Of a DNA stretch of 37,194 bases, positions 1-7,541 are shown piece after piece (the first letter of the stretch is position 1; each line of letters begins with the position of its first letter). The notes beneath the pieces were generated by a model, which saw only the letters and a list, made by a program, of their open reading frames with translations, did not search any database and was not told the origin of the DNA. The position numbers were made by a program, and so were the translations under genes. The stretch is taken from positions 1 to 37,194 of the forward strand of contig JAOPYC010000073.1 of assembly GCA_025964795.1 (NCBI GenBank). Direction: 5' to 3'. Source of the DNA: Marmoricola sp. (GTDB lineage: Bacteria; Actinomycetota; Actinomycetes; Propionibacteriales; Nocardioidaceae).

Positions 1-439
1 GCGCGATGGCCAGCATCTGCTGCTCACCGCCCGACAGCGTCCCGGCCAGCTGCGACTTGCGCTCCAGCAACCGGGGGAACAGCTCGTAGCAGCGGGCCAG
101 CACCGCCTGGTCGGGCCTCTTGAACCGGAAGGCGCCCATCTCCAGGTTCTCCGCCACCGTCATCCGTGGGAAGACGCGACGACCCTCGGGGACGTGGCAG
201 ATGCCCAGCCGGATGAGATCGTGCGCGGGGAAGCCGTCGATGCGCTGCCCGTCGAAGCGGATCTCGCCCAGTGTGGGCCGCATCATCCCCGAGACGGTCT
301 TCTGCGTGGTGGTCTTGCCGGCGCCGTTCGCGCCCAGCAGGGCCACGACCTCGCCCTCCTCCACGTGGAAGGACACACCCTTGAGTGCGCGGATGGCGCC
401 GTAGCGCACCTCGATGTCGTCGACCTCGAGCAGGCTCAT
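1..439 (-). CDS. livF: LivF-type branched-chain amino acid ABC transporter ATPase (partial, C-terminus outside window)
   Basis: One of the two cytoplasmic ATPases driving HAAT-family import of branched-chain amino acids. About 146 codons are visible. Walker A GANGAGKT is at residues 36-43, the Q-loop region contains VPEGRRVFPRMTV (typical of LivF), and the signature LSGGEQ is at about 135-140. Walker B and the H-loop lie beyond the window edge. The ATG overlaps the livG stop in an ATGA (436-439), so translation is probably coupled. It is the last visible gene of livKHMGF. Assignment is firm for the family; the exact substrate is inferred from the operon. Confidence 0.93.
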   Translation of the reverse strand, partial: MSLLEVDDIEVRYGAIRALKGVSFHVEEGEVVALLGANGAGKTTTQKTVSGMMRPTLGEIRFDGQRIDGFPAHDLIRLGICHVPEGRRVFPRMTVAENLEMGAFRFKRPDQAVLARCYELFPRLLERKSQLAGTLSGGEQQMLAIA

Positions 440-1398
440 CGGTGCTCTCCTTCTCCGCGGGTGTTCGTCTCCGGGTCCGTCCTCGTGCGTGTCCCCGGGC
501 CAGGCTCGTCGAGCGCGGACTGCTGTACGTCGATCGCCTGCACCTCGAGACCCTCGGTCATCGCCGTGGCCTCGTCCTCGGAGGTGCCGAGGTAGGCCGC
601 GATCACCGCGGGGTCACGCTGGATCTGCTCGGGGGTGCCCTCGGCGATCTTCTCGCCGAAGTTGAGGACGACCAGACGGTGCGCCACCGACATCACGAGC
701 TTCATGTCGTGCTCGATGAGCAGCACCGAGATGTTGTCCTCGACATTGATCTTGCGGATCAGCGCCGCGAGCTCCTGCTTCTCCACCGGGTTGGTGCCGG
801 CGGCCGGCTCGTCGAGCAGGATCACGCCCGGCTCCGTGCCCAGCGCCCGGGCGATCTCGAGCCGCCGCTGCTCGCCGTACGCCAGGGAACCGGCCAGCTC
901 GTTGGCCCGGGGGGTGAGCCCGACGAACCGGAGCAGCTCGTAGGCCCTCGCGGTGGACTCACGCTCCTCGCGGCGTTGCCACGGCATGCCGAGCATGGCG
1001 GAGATCGGGCCGGACTTCTGCCGCGTCTCGACGCCCACCTTGACGTTCTCCAGAGCCGTGAGGGCGGGGAACAGGCGGATGTTCTGGAAGGTCCGCGCGA
1101 CCCCCATGTGGTTGATGACATGGGTCTTCCTGCCGAGCACCGACGTCATCTCGTCGCCCTCGCGGGCAGCCAGCGTGATGGTGCCCTCCTGCGGCGTGTA
1201 CACACCGGTCAACGAGTTGAACAGCGACGTCTTGCCGGCGCCGTTCGGGCCGATGACGGCGAGGATCTCGCCGCGGCGCATCTGCAGGGAGACGTTGTTC
1301 AGCGAGGTGACACCACCGAAGCGGAGCGTCACGTCCTTGACGTCGTAGACGACCTCGCCGGTGGTCCGGGCGCCGGTCTGCGGTGCGGTTGCGGTCAT
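436..1398 (-). CDS. livG: LivG-type branched-chain amino acid ABC transporter ATPase
   Basis: Second ATPase of the HAAT importer, 320 residues. Walker A GPNGAGKT is at 50-57, the Q-loop is in ARTFQNIRLF, the signature LAYGEQ is at 172-177 (LivG proteins often have A/S-YGxQ here), Walker B is ILLDEP and the H-loop is LLIEHD. LivG proteins are usually about 255-300 residues. This one has a polar C-terminal tail of about 55 residues rich in Glu, Thr and Arg that is probably disordered. It starts 4 bases after the livM stop and ends in an ATGA overlap with livF, so it is cotranscribed with both. Confidence 0.94.
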   Translation of the reverse strand: MTATAPQTGARTTGEVVYDVKDVTLRFGGVTSLNNVSLQMRRGEILAVIGPNGAGKTSLFNSLTGVYTPQEGTITLAAREGDEMTSVLGRKTHVINHMGVARTFQNIRLFPALTALENVKVGVETRQKSGPISAMLGMPWQRREERESTARAYELLRFVGLTPRANELAGSLAYGEQRRLEIARALGTEPGVILLDEPAAGTNPVEKQELAALIRKINVEDNISVLLIEHDMKLVMSVAHRLVVLNFGEKIAEGTPEQIQRDPAVIAAYLGTSEDEATAMTEGLEVQAIDVQQSALDEPGPGTRTRTDPETNTRGEGEHR

Positions 1399-1402
1399 GT
1401 CC

Positions 1403-3637
1403 TCACATCCCCTCGCCGGCGGGTACCGCCGTGGTCTCTGCGCTCGCCGGTTTCTCCAGGCCGGAGAGCTCGGCCTTGCGGCGCTTGGCCGGGATGAGTC
1501 CTGCGGGGCGGAAGATCATCATCAACAAGATGACAGCACCGATCCACATCTGCCGGTCCTCGGCGGGCACCTGGTCCTTGAGGAACTCCGGCAGCCAGGT
1601 GAGCACGGCTGCACCGGCCATGGCGCCGGGGAGCGAGCCCATGCCGCCGAAGACGACGTACGCCACGACCAGGATCGAGTTGTTCAGCAGGAAGTTGTCC
1701 GGGCTGATGACACCGACCTGGCTGGCGAAGAAGACACCTGCGACGCCCGAGGTCGACGCACCGATCGCGAACGCGAGCAGCTTGACGCGGGTGGTGTTGA
1801 TGCCGGTGGCCTGGGCCGCGACCTCGTCCTCGCGGATGGCCGCCCAGGAACGTCCGAGCCGGGAGTTCTCGAGCCGGGTGAACAGCAGCACGATGACGCA
1901 GATCAGGACCAGGAGCAGGTACCAGTAGGGGAGGGCCTCCAGCCCCCACTGGAACTTGAAGAAGCCCAGGTCGATGCTCGGGTGCGGGATGTTGATCGCA
2001 CCACGGGGGCCGTTGGTGAACCCGTGGGGGTTGTTGTTGGCCGCGATCCGGATGATCTCGCCGAAGCCGAGCGTGACGATCGCCAGGTAGTCGCCGCGCA
2101 GCCGCAGGGTCGGCGCACCGAGCGTGACGCCCGCGAGCAGGCAGATCACGATCGCGAACGGAATGGCTGCGAGGGGCGGCAGGATCAGCCACTCCGGCGG
2201 CTTCACCGGGAGCGCGCCCACCAGGTAGGCGGTCGTGTAGGACCCGATCGCGTAGAACGCGATGAAACCCAGGTCGAGCAGCCCGGCCCAGCCGACCACC
2301 ACGTTGAGGCCGATGGCGAGCAGCACGTAGATGCCGATCTGCGAGACCAGCACCGACTGCCAGAACGGCGTCGCCATCGGCGGGTAGAACAGCGCGCCGG
2401 CGATGACGACGAACAGCAGGACCTTGTTGAAGTTCGCGGACGTGGTCGCGAGGTGGTCGGAGTCGCCGGCGACGAGGTCGGCAGCAACGACGTCGTCCGC
2501 ACGCTTGTGAGTCGCGGCGATCCAGCCGGCACCCGCCAGCATCGTGAACGACGCGCACAGGAGCCAGCCCCCCACCCCGAGGTTCTTCCACGGCTTGCTG
2601 GCACCGTCGAAGCCGGCCGCCGCAGCCACCGCGGTGAAGTCGTGCAGCACGACCAGCGTGAGGATCACCGAGACGGTGCCGAGCACGATCGCGACCCACC
2701 CGAGCGCCTTGTGGCGCAGGTAGGTGGCGGCACCGGCCACGGCGACACAGGCGACGAACAGGGCGTACACCAGCCAGCTGACGTACGCCGTGGTCAGCGC
2801 GCTCACGCCGCTGCCGGCGAACCGGCTGCCGAGGTCGTAGACCTTGTCCACCGCGTTGCTGGGGGAGAACCAGGTGGCCACCAGCAGCGAGATGAGCCCG
2901 GTGACGAAGCCCAGGACCACCAGCGGCAGCCCCGGACGCCAGGAGAAGAGCCTGTCGACGAACCCGCGGGTGTCGGCGTGCTCGGCGTCGGAGCGCGCCA
3001 CCACGACCGCGGAGCACGCGATCGTGAGGTAGCCCAGCAGGGAGGCGAGGGCACCGGTCGAGTGGTCGGGCGCGCCGAGGAAGCTGCGGACCGATGCCTG
3101 GGCGTAGAAGCCCCAGAGGCCGACGAGGACCGCGAGGGCCGCCGCAGACCAGGCGAGCGTGCCGCGGTCCAGCACGATCGCAGCGGCGGCGAGGAGCGCG
3201 ACGACGGCCAGCAGGATCCACGGCGTACCCGGCACGATGGACCCGAAGAACGCGCGGGTCAGGAAGTCCAGCGAACCGGTGTCGGCGGCCGCCTTGGACA
3301 TCGCGCCGAGCTTGCCACCCTCGATCTGGCCGCTGTCGGTCCACCTGAGCAGTGCGTCGGCGGCCACCACGGTGAGCGCGCCCGCGGCCAGCGGACGCAC
3401 ACCGGGCCGCTGGAGGTAGGGCGTGACACGCGGCCAGAAGATGATGAGCAGGTAGATGAGCACACCGATGCCGAGGAAGACGAAGATGCGCGGGGCGAAG
3501 ACGGCCTGGCGGAAGGCGAAGCCGTAGTCGCGCTGGCTGCCCTCGTGCTTGCCGACCATGAGCGCCAGGACGAAGCCGAGGGCCAGGCAGCCTCCCAGTC
3601 GCTTCAGCTGGACGCTGAGCTCTGACTCGCGCTTCAT
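1403..3637 (-). CDS. livM: LivM-type permease with a large N-terminal membrane extension
   Basis: Inner-membrane permease of the branched-chain amino acid importer, 744 residues. The C-terminal part, from about residue 405, is a normal LivM core, recognisable by GLNVVVGWAGLLDLG, PTLRLRGDYLAIVTLGFGEI and the cytoplasmic coupling loop RSWAAIREDEVAAQATGIN. Ahead of it lie about 400 residues with roughly eight or nine hydrophobic segments that are not part of a standard LivM (usually 320-420 residues). The ATG at 3637 was chosen because it overlaps the livH stop as ATGA; the reading frame stays open further upstream, but only as livH antisense-type shadow. The extension could be a lineage-specific membrane domain; its function is unknown. 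Confidence 0.9.
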   Translation of the reverse strand: MKRESELSVQLKRLGGCLALGFVLALMVGKHEGSQRDYGFAFRQAVFAPRIFVFLGIGVLIYLLIIFWPRVTPYLQRPGVRPLAAGALTVVAADALLRWTDSGQIEGGKLGAMSKAAADTGSLDFLTRAFFGSIVPGTPWILLAVVALLAAAAIVLDRGTLAWSAAALAVLVGLWGFYAQASVRSFLGAPDHSTGALASLLGYLTIACSAVVVARSDAEHADTRGFVDRLFSWRPGLPLVVLGFVTGLISLLVATWFSPSNAVDKVYDLGSRFAGSGVSALTTAYVSWLVYALFVACVAVAGAATYLRHKALGWVAIVLGTVSVILTLVVLHDFTAVAAAAGFDGASKPWKNLGVGGWLLCASFTMLAGAGWIAATHKRADDVVAADLVAGDSDHLATTSANFNKVLLFVVIAGALFYPPMATPFWQSVLVSQIGIYVLLAIGLNVVVGWAGLLDLGFIAFYAIGSYTTAYLVGALPVKPPEWLILPPLAAIPFAIVICLLAGVTLGAPTLRLRGDYLAIVTLGFGEIIRIAANNNPHGFTNGPRGAINIPHPSIDLGFFKFQWGLEALPYWYLLLVLICVIVLLFTRLENSRLGRSWAAIREDEVAAQATGINTTRVKLLAFAIGASTSGVAGVFFASQVGVISPDNFLLNNSILVVAYVVFGGMGSLPGAMAGAAVLTWLPEFLKDQVPAEDRQMWIGAVILLMMIFRPAGLIPAKRRKAELSGLEKPASAETTAVPAGEGM

Positions 3638-4581
3638 GCTGCCCTCCCCAGTCGTTCGCCGAGAATGCCGGATGGTCGGAACACGAGCACGAGGACGAGC
3701 ACCACGAAGGCGACCACGTCGGTCCACTGGAGCCCGATCCAGGACTGGCTGGTGCCCCAGGGGGCGGACGGCACGAGGGCCTCCACCACGCCGAGGAGCA
3801 GACCTCCGAGCATCGCCCCGCGGATGTTGCCGATGCCGCCGAGGACCGCGGCGGCGAACGCCTTGACCCCAGGGATGAAGCCCATGGTGTTGAAGAACCC
3901 GAAGGCTGTGCCGAAGAGGAAGCCGGCGGCGCCACCGAGGGCACCACCGATGATGAAGGTCCGGGCGATGGTGCGGTCGATGTCGATGCCCATCAGCGCC
4001 GCGGTGGGCGCGTCCTCGGCGACACCACGGATGCTCCGGCCGAGCTTGGTCTGCGAGACGAGCTGGTCCAGGAACAGCATCATCGCCAGCGCGGAGCCGA
4101 TGATGATGACCTGCAGCAGCGTCACGTGCACGCCGTTGACTTCGATGATCCGCTTGTTGGCGTCGAAGTACTCGGGGAAGAAGTTGTTCTTCTGCCTGTT
4201 GAACATCTTGCCGGCGAGCTGGGAGAGGAAGAACGACATCCCGATCGCGCTGATCAGGAAGGCCAGCTTCGGTGCCCCTCGCCTTCGTAGAGGTCGATAG
4301 GCCACCCGTTCGAGGCCGTAGGCGACGATCGCGCCGACGATGCCGCCCGAGACCATGCCGAGGAGCAGGACGCCGATCACGCCGTACCACGGCAGGAAGG
4401 TGTCACCCGCGACGAGGTTGACCACGAGGTAGCTGCCGAAGGCGCCCGACATGAACACCTCGCTGTGCGCGAAGTTGATCAGCTGGAGCACGCCGTAGAC
4501 CAGCGTGTAGCCGAGCGCGATCAGGGCGTACATAGAGCCACGGGTCAGGCCGAGGACGAGGAAGTTCAGGAAGTCTTGCAT
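3634..4581 (-). CDS. livH: LivH-type branched-chain amino acid permease
   Basis: Partner permease of LivM, 315 residues, all membrane. Family signatures are the N-terminal GLTRGSMYALIALGYTLVYGVLQLINFAHSE stretch (given here by key residues G11-E40) and the coupling loop LGRSIRGVAEDAPTAALMGID. The start at 4581 is preceded by GGGAGGG at a good distance; the frame is open upstream but without homology. It is separated from livK by 133 bases that contain strong inverted repeats, and overlaps livM by ATGA. Confidence 0.94.
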   Translation of the reverse strand: MQDFLNFLVLGLTRGSMYALIALGYTLVYGVLQLINFAHSEVFMSGAFGSYLVVNLVAGDTFLPWYGVIGVLLLGMVSGGIVGAIVAYGLERVAYRPLRRRGAPKLAFLISAIGMSFFLSQLAGKMFNRQKNNFFPEYFDANKRIIEVNGVHVTLLQVIIIGSALAMMLFLDQLVSQTKLGRSIRGVAEDAPTAALMGIDIDRTIARTFIIGGALGGAAGFLFGTAFGFFNTMGFIPGVKAFAAAVLGGIGNIRGAMLGGLLLGVVEALVPSAPWGTSQSWIGLQWTDVVAFVVLVLVLVFRPSGILGERLGRAA

Positions 4582-4642
4582 TCGTCGGTCGCCCTCCCAG
4601 GCTTCACGATGCTGTGGGATGAACACGAGTCTGTCTGCACAT

Positions 4643-4719
4643 GAGCGGTGCGCCCGCCGAGGCGAGCGCACCGCTCTGTGTCAGGGATGGTGCATGACTG
4701 ACCTTAGTGGTCGGTCAGT
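4643..4719 (-). terminator. Intercistronic hairpins between livK and livH
   Basis: Two inverted repeats lie in the livK-livH gap. The stronger has arms 4643-4653 and 4666-4676, an 11-base perfect stem, with a further CGCC/GGCG inside it. The weaker has arms 4697-4703 and 4713-4719 (ACTGACC/GGTCAGT) and spans the livK stop codon. Neither is followed by a T-run on the minus strand, so they are better read as a partial terminator or 3'-end stabiliser that leaves livK expressed above the rest, as is common for binding-protein genes. That role is inference. Confidence 0.5.
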
Positions 4720-5908
4720 TCTGTTCGCGGATGTCTCCGACGACGGAGATCTTGCCGCCCGCCTGCTTGAACAGGTTGATGACCTGCGATGCCTCTTCGA
4801 GCTCACCGTTGGCCTGGAACTTGATGGTGGTGGTGATGCCCTTGTAGTCGAGACCGGTGATCGCCTTGGCGACCGACTCGCGCGTGACTGAGCCGTCCTT
4901 CTTGGCCGTCTTGATGGCCTCGATCATGGCGTTGGTCGCGTCGTAGGCCTCGGGTGAGTACGTCGACGGGTCGGCGTTGAAGGCCGTCTTGTAGGCGGTG
5001 GTGAAGTCCTTGGCACCCGGAGCCGTGACGGCGTCGAGGCAACCGCAGGAGAAGTACCAACCGTCACCGGCAGCACCGGCACCCTTCTCGAACACCGACG
5101 ACTTGACGCCGTTGCCGCCCATCGCGATGCCGGTGAAGTTCGCCGACTTCAGCGCCTTGGCCAGCTTGCCGGCCTGGGCGTCGTAGCCGCCGTAGAACAT
5201 CGCCTGCGCACCGGACTGGGCCACCTGCGTGGCGATCGGGCCGTAGTCGTCGGTCTTCTGGTCGACGCCCTCGGACACGACCGCGATGTTGTCCTTCTTC
5301 AGCTGGGCGCGAACGACGTCCGCGGCACCCTTGCCGTACTCGCTCAGGTCGTCGATGACGAAGACCTTCTTGGCCTTCTTGGCCAGCCAGTCAGCGGCCT
5401 GGACACCCTCGATGTTGTCGGCGGGGACGACGCGGTGGAACGTCGTGAAGCCCTGCGAGGTGAGGTCCGGGTTGGTGGCCGACGGGCTGATCAGGCCCAT
5501 GTTGGCGTCACCGTAGGTCTTGGCGACGGCCTTGGTGGGCCCGGAGAACGCGGGGCCGATCACGCCGACCACGGTCGAGTCCTGCAGCACCTGGGCCGCG
5601 GCGGCGGGCGCCTTGGACTGGTCACCGATGTCGTCGGCCTTGAGCAGCTTGAGTTTGAAGCCCAGGTCGCCGCTCTTGTTGGCCTGGTCGATCGCCAGCT
5701 GGGCGCCGTTGACCTCGTTGATGCCGAGCTGCTGGTTGTCGCCAGACAGGGGACCCTGGAACGCGATGGTGTAGCTGTCGCTGCTCTTGGAGCCGCCGCT
5801 GTTGCTCAGGCCGCCGTCGCTCTTCTTATCCGAGCTGCCGCAACCGGTCAGCGCGAGTGCGCCTACGAGACCGATGGCCGCAAGCTTCGCCAGTGGGCGA
5901 GTCCGCAT
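4715..5908 (-). CDS. livK: Periplasmic-binding-type lipoprotein of the Liv ABC importer
   Basis: Substrate-binding lipoprotein, 397 residues, family Peripla_BP_6 (leucine/branched-chain amino acid receptors). A lipoprotein signal peptide ends in lipobox LTGC with Cys23, followed by a Ser/Lys/Asp/Gly-rich linker. The receptor core begins at about residue 48 (YTIAFQGPLSGDNQQLGIN), with VVGVIGPAFSGPTKAVA and the G-x-S-A-T-N-P-D segment typical of ligand contacts. The ATG at 5908 has GGAGGAAT upstream, better than the longer in-frame start at 6040. First gene of livKHMGF. Ligand is inferred from the operon; related receptors also bind other amides or amino acids. Confidence 0.92.
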   Translation of the reverse strand: MRTRPLAKLAAIGLVGALALTGCGSSDKKSDGGLSNSGGSKSSDSYTIAFQGPLSGDNQQLGINEVNGAQLAIDQANKSGDLGFKLKLLKADDIGDQSKAPAAAAQVLQDSTVVGVIGPAFSGPTKAVAKTYGDANMGLISPSATNPDLTSQGFTTFHRVVPADNIEGVQAADWLAKKAKKVFVIDDLSEYGKGAADVVRAQLKKDNIAVVSEGVDQKTDDYGPIATQVAQSGAQAMFYGGYDAQAGKLAKALKSANFTGIAMGGNGVKSSVFEKGAGAAGDGWYFSCGCLDAVTAPGAKDFTTAYKTAFNADPSTYSPEAYDATNAMIEAIKTAKKDGSVTRESVAKAITGLDYKGITTTIKFQANGELEEASQVINLFKQAGGKISVVGDIREQN

Positions 5909-5928
5909 GCAAATTCCTCCGTTGCCGG

Positions 5929-6007
5929 GGCCCGACGGGCCGCGCGTAGTACAGGTCTCGGGCGAGACCGCTGCCCGAAGGTTTGTCGCAGGGGGTGGGA
6001 GTGTCAA
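5929..6007 (-). promoter_or_regulatory. Putative liv operon promoter and leader palindromes
   Basis: A perfect TTGACA (-35 type) reads on the minus strand at 6007-6002, with a weak AAACCT 17 bases on at 5984-5979. Downstream in the presumed leader are a palindrome with arms GGTCTCG/CGAGACC (5954-5960, 5963-5969) and a small GGCCC/GGGCC hairpin (5929-5933, 5937-5941) just before the livK ribosome binding site. The palindrome could be an operator or an RNA hairpin. No known regulator motif is recognised. Confidence 0.35.
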
Positions 6008-6092
6008 GCCTCCGGGCCGTTCGTGGCCGAGTCGAAACATGGCCGTGACTATTGGTCTGGCCCAGTTTGGTGGGGTGTGCTGCTGACCGTGG

Positions 6093-6659
6093 TCAGGCTT
6101 TCGGGCCGACCAGCTCGTCGAGGCGCTGGACGGCCGCTCGACGGGACACGGAGATGGTCCATCGGTGTGAGCGCTTCCACGCTACGTCCACGAGGTCGAG
6201 GGCGTCGCCGCACCACCCCAGGATCTCCTCGGACCGGTTGACGAACTGCCACCGCGGGTAGTCGTAGAGGCAGGGCCAGTGCTTCCAGGCGTTCTGTACG
6301 ACGATCGCCCCGGTGGCCTGGACGTGATGGACAGGCCGCGCTAAATGGGTGGTTTCGATGACACCTGTGACGTCGGCGATGATGCGCGGGTACGACTGAT
6401 CGCACGAGACCCGGAGCACGCACGTCCGTGCCACCTCCGAGACGCACCCGTCACCGAGGTAGAAGCCAAGAAGCGCGGCGTACGCAGCACTGTTCGGCCG
6501 CTCAGGACACTCGCAGTCCACGACCGACAACACCCCGTTGTCACGCCAGCCCCTGATCGCGGCACGACTCACCCCCAGGCGCCGGCTGGCCTCGCTCACG
6601 GTGAGACCGCGCTCGACGACCAGCTCGACCGCTTTCCGACGCACCGATATCGGATGCAT
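6093..6659 (-). CDS. HTH and LAGLIDADG-like homing-endonuclease-family protein
   Basis: 188 residues. Residues 6-42 form a resolvase/transposase-type helix-turn-helix (VSEASRRLGVSRAAIRGW). A single LAGLIDADG-like motif, LLGFYLGDG, follows at 63-71, then RVSCDQSYPRIIADV and KHWPCLYDYPRWQF, which recall the actinobacterial family variously labelled transcriptional regulator or homing endonuclease. One motif implies a homodimer if it is an endonuclease. The ATG at 6659 sits immediately before the HTH; the frame is open further upstream through the tRNA, which is not coding. It is encoded beside and on the same strand as the tRNA gene. Nuclease activity is not shown, and the protein could be a domesticated regulator. 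Confidence 0.7.
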   Translation of the reverse strand: MHPISVRRKAVELVVERGLTVSEASRRLGVSRAAIRGWRDNGVLSVVDCECPERPNSAAYAALLGFYLGDGCVSEVARTCVLRVSCDQSYPRIIADVTGVIETTHLARPVHHVQATGAIVVQNAWKHWPCLYDYPRWQFVNRSEEILGWCGDALDLVDVAWKRSHRWTISVSRRAAVQRLDELVGPKA

Positions 6660-6727
6660 ACCGTCAGGGTCGTGGTCGCCACCGACACGTCCCGGTCGCC
6701 GGGTCGGCCCGGCGTCTGCCAAAAGAG

Positions 6728-6801
6728 TGCCCCGGGTGGGACTCGAACCCACACTGGACGGTGTTTGAGACCGCATTCTCTGCCGATTGGAATACCGGGG
6801 C
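6728..6801 (-). tRNA. tRNA with anticodon CAA (tRNA-Leu by anticodon), short variable loop
   Basis: Cloverleaf read on the minus strand: acceptor GCCCCGG/CCGGGGC with discriminator A; D-arm with GG in the loop; anticodon stem GCGGT/ACCGT (one G-T pair) around loop CTCAAAC, giving anticodon CAA at 6767-6765; five-base variable region CCAGT; T-arm GTGGG/CCCAC with TTCGAGT. The 3' CCA is not encoded, and a short TTTT follows. CAA reads UUG (Leu), but bacterial tRNA-Leu normally has a long variable arm, which is absent here. Confidence 0.85.
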
Positions 6802-6838
6802 CGCGCGAGCGCACACGCTACCGGAGCCCTCGTGCCGA

Positions 6839-6844
6839 TAGCCT
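6839..6844 (+). promoter_or_regulatory. -10 box TAGCCT for a leaderless pdtaR transcript
   Basis: TAGCCT fits TANNNT and ends 7 bases before the GTG start at 6852. No Shine-Dalgarno sequence precedes that GTG, so transcription probably starts at the start codon. The same arrangement recurs upstream of polA, moxR and the methyltransferase at 31805. Confidence 0.5.
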
Positions 6845-6851
6845 CCCGGTT

Positions 6852-7541
6852 GTGACTGCCTCTCCACCTCCCGGCTCCGTCCCCGGTCCCCCTCCGGGAG
6901 GACGGCCGGCCGGCGCGCAGTCGGCGCCGGCTCCGGGGACGGCCAGGCGTCGGGTGGTGATCGCCGAGGACGAGGCGCTGATCCGGCTCGACCTCGCGGA
7001 GATGCTCGTCGAGGAGGGGTACGACGTCGTCGGCCAGGCCGAGGACGGGCAGAAGGCCGTCGACCTCGTGACGGAGCTGCGGCCCGACCTGGTGATCCTC
7101 GACGTGAAGATGCCCAGGCTCGACGGCATCGCCGCGGCCGAGCAGATCGCCGGGCAGCGGATCGCTCCGGTCGTCATCCTGACGGCGTTCAGCCAGCGCG
7201 ACCTCGTGGAGCGGGCCCGTGACGCCGGCGCGATGGCCTACCTGGTCAAGCCCTTCGACCAGAACGACCTGGTCCCGGCCATCGAGATGGCGGTCAGCCG
7301 GTTCACCGAGCTGCGCCAGCTCGAGTCGGAGGTGGCCGACCTCAACGAGCGGCTCGAGACCCGCAAGGCTGTCGACCGGGCCAAGGGGATCCTGCAGCAG
7401 AGCCTCGGCCTCACCGAGCCGGAGTCGTTCCGCTGGATCCAGAAGACCGCGATGGACCTGCGCCTCGCGATGCGTCAGGTGGCCGACGGCGTCATCTCCC
7501 ACGGTCCCGGCATGGCCGGCGACCCGGATCAGCGCAGCTGA
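6852..7541 (+). CDS. pdtaR: ANTAR-domain response regulator (PdtaR type)
   Basis: Cytoplasmic two-component output protein that acts by binding RNA. 229 residues from GTG. Residues 1-33 are a Pro/Gly-rich disordered extension. The receiver domain (34-150) has acidic pocket E39/D40, phospho-acceptor D84 (ILDVKMP), T111 and K133 (LVKPFD). A coiled-coil linker (153-170) leads to the ANTAR domain (about 165-217: KAVDRAKGILQQS, AMRQVADGVI). Similar to Mycobacterium Rv1626 (PdtaR), which also lies near polA. No cognate kinase gene is adjacent. It ends in a 13-base tail-to-tail overlap with the DUF554 gene. Confidence 0.9.
   Translation: MTASPPPGSVPGPPPGGRPAGAQSAPAPGTARRRVVIAEDEALIRLDLAEMLVEEGYDVVGQAEDGQKAVDLVTELRPDLVILDVKMPRLDGIAAAEQIAGQRIAPVVILTAFSQRDLVERARDAGAMAYLVKPFDQNDLVPAIEMAVSRFTELRQLESEVADLNERLETRKAVDRAKGILQQSLGLTEPESFRWIQKTAMDLRLAMRQVADGVISHGPGMAGDPDQRS

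Noticed and set aside
1361-3625. Long open frame opposite livM (plus strand, about 754 codons)
   Set aside because: Composition is a charged Arg/Glu/Asp/Gln shadow with no motifs; livM on the other strand is clearly real.
3638-4390. Upstream extension of the livM frame to 4390
   Set aside because: It lies inside livH in another frame. The ATGA overlap with the livH stop marks the real start at 3637.
6093-6801. tRNA-integrated mobile element or att site
   Set aside because: No integrase, no repeated tRNA 3' end and no compositional break were seen, only the LAGLIDADG-like gene.
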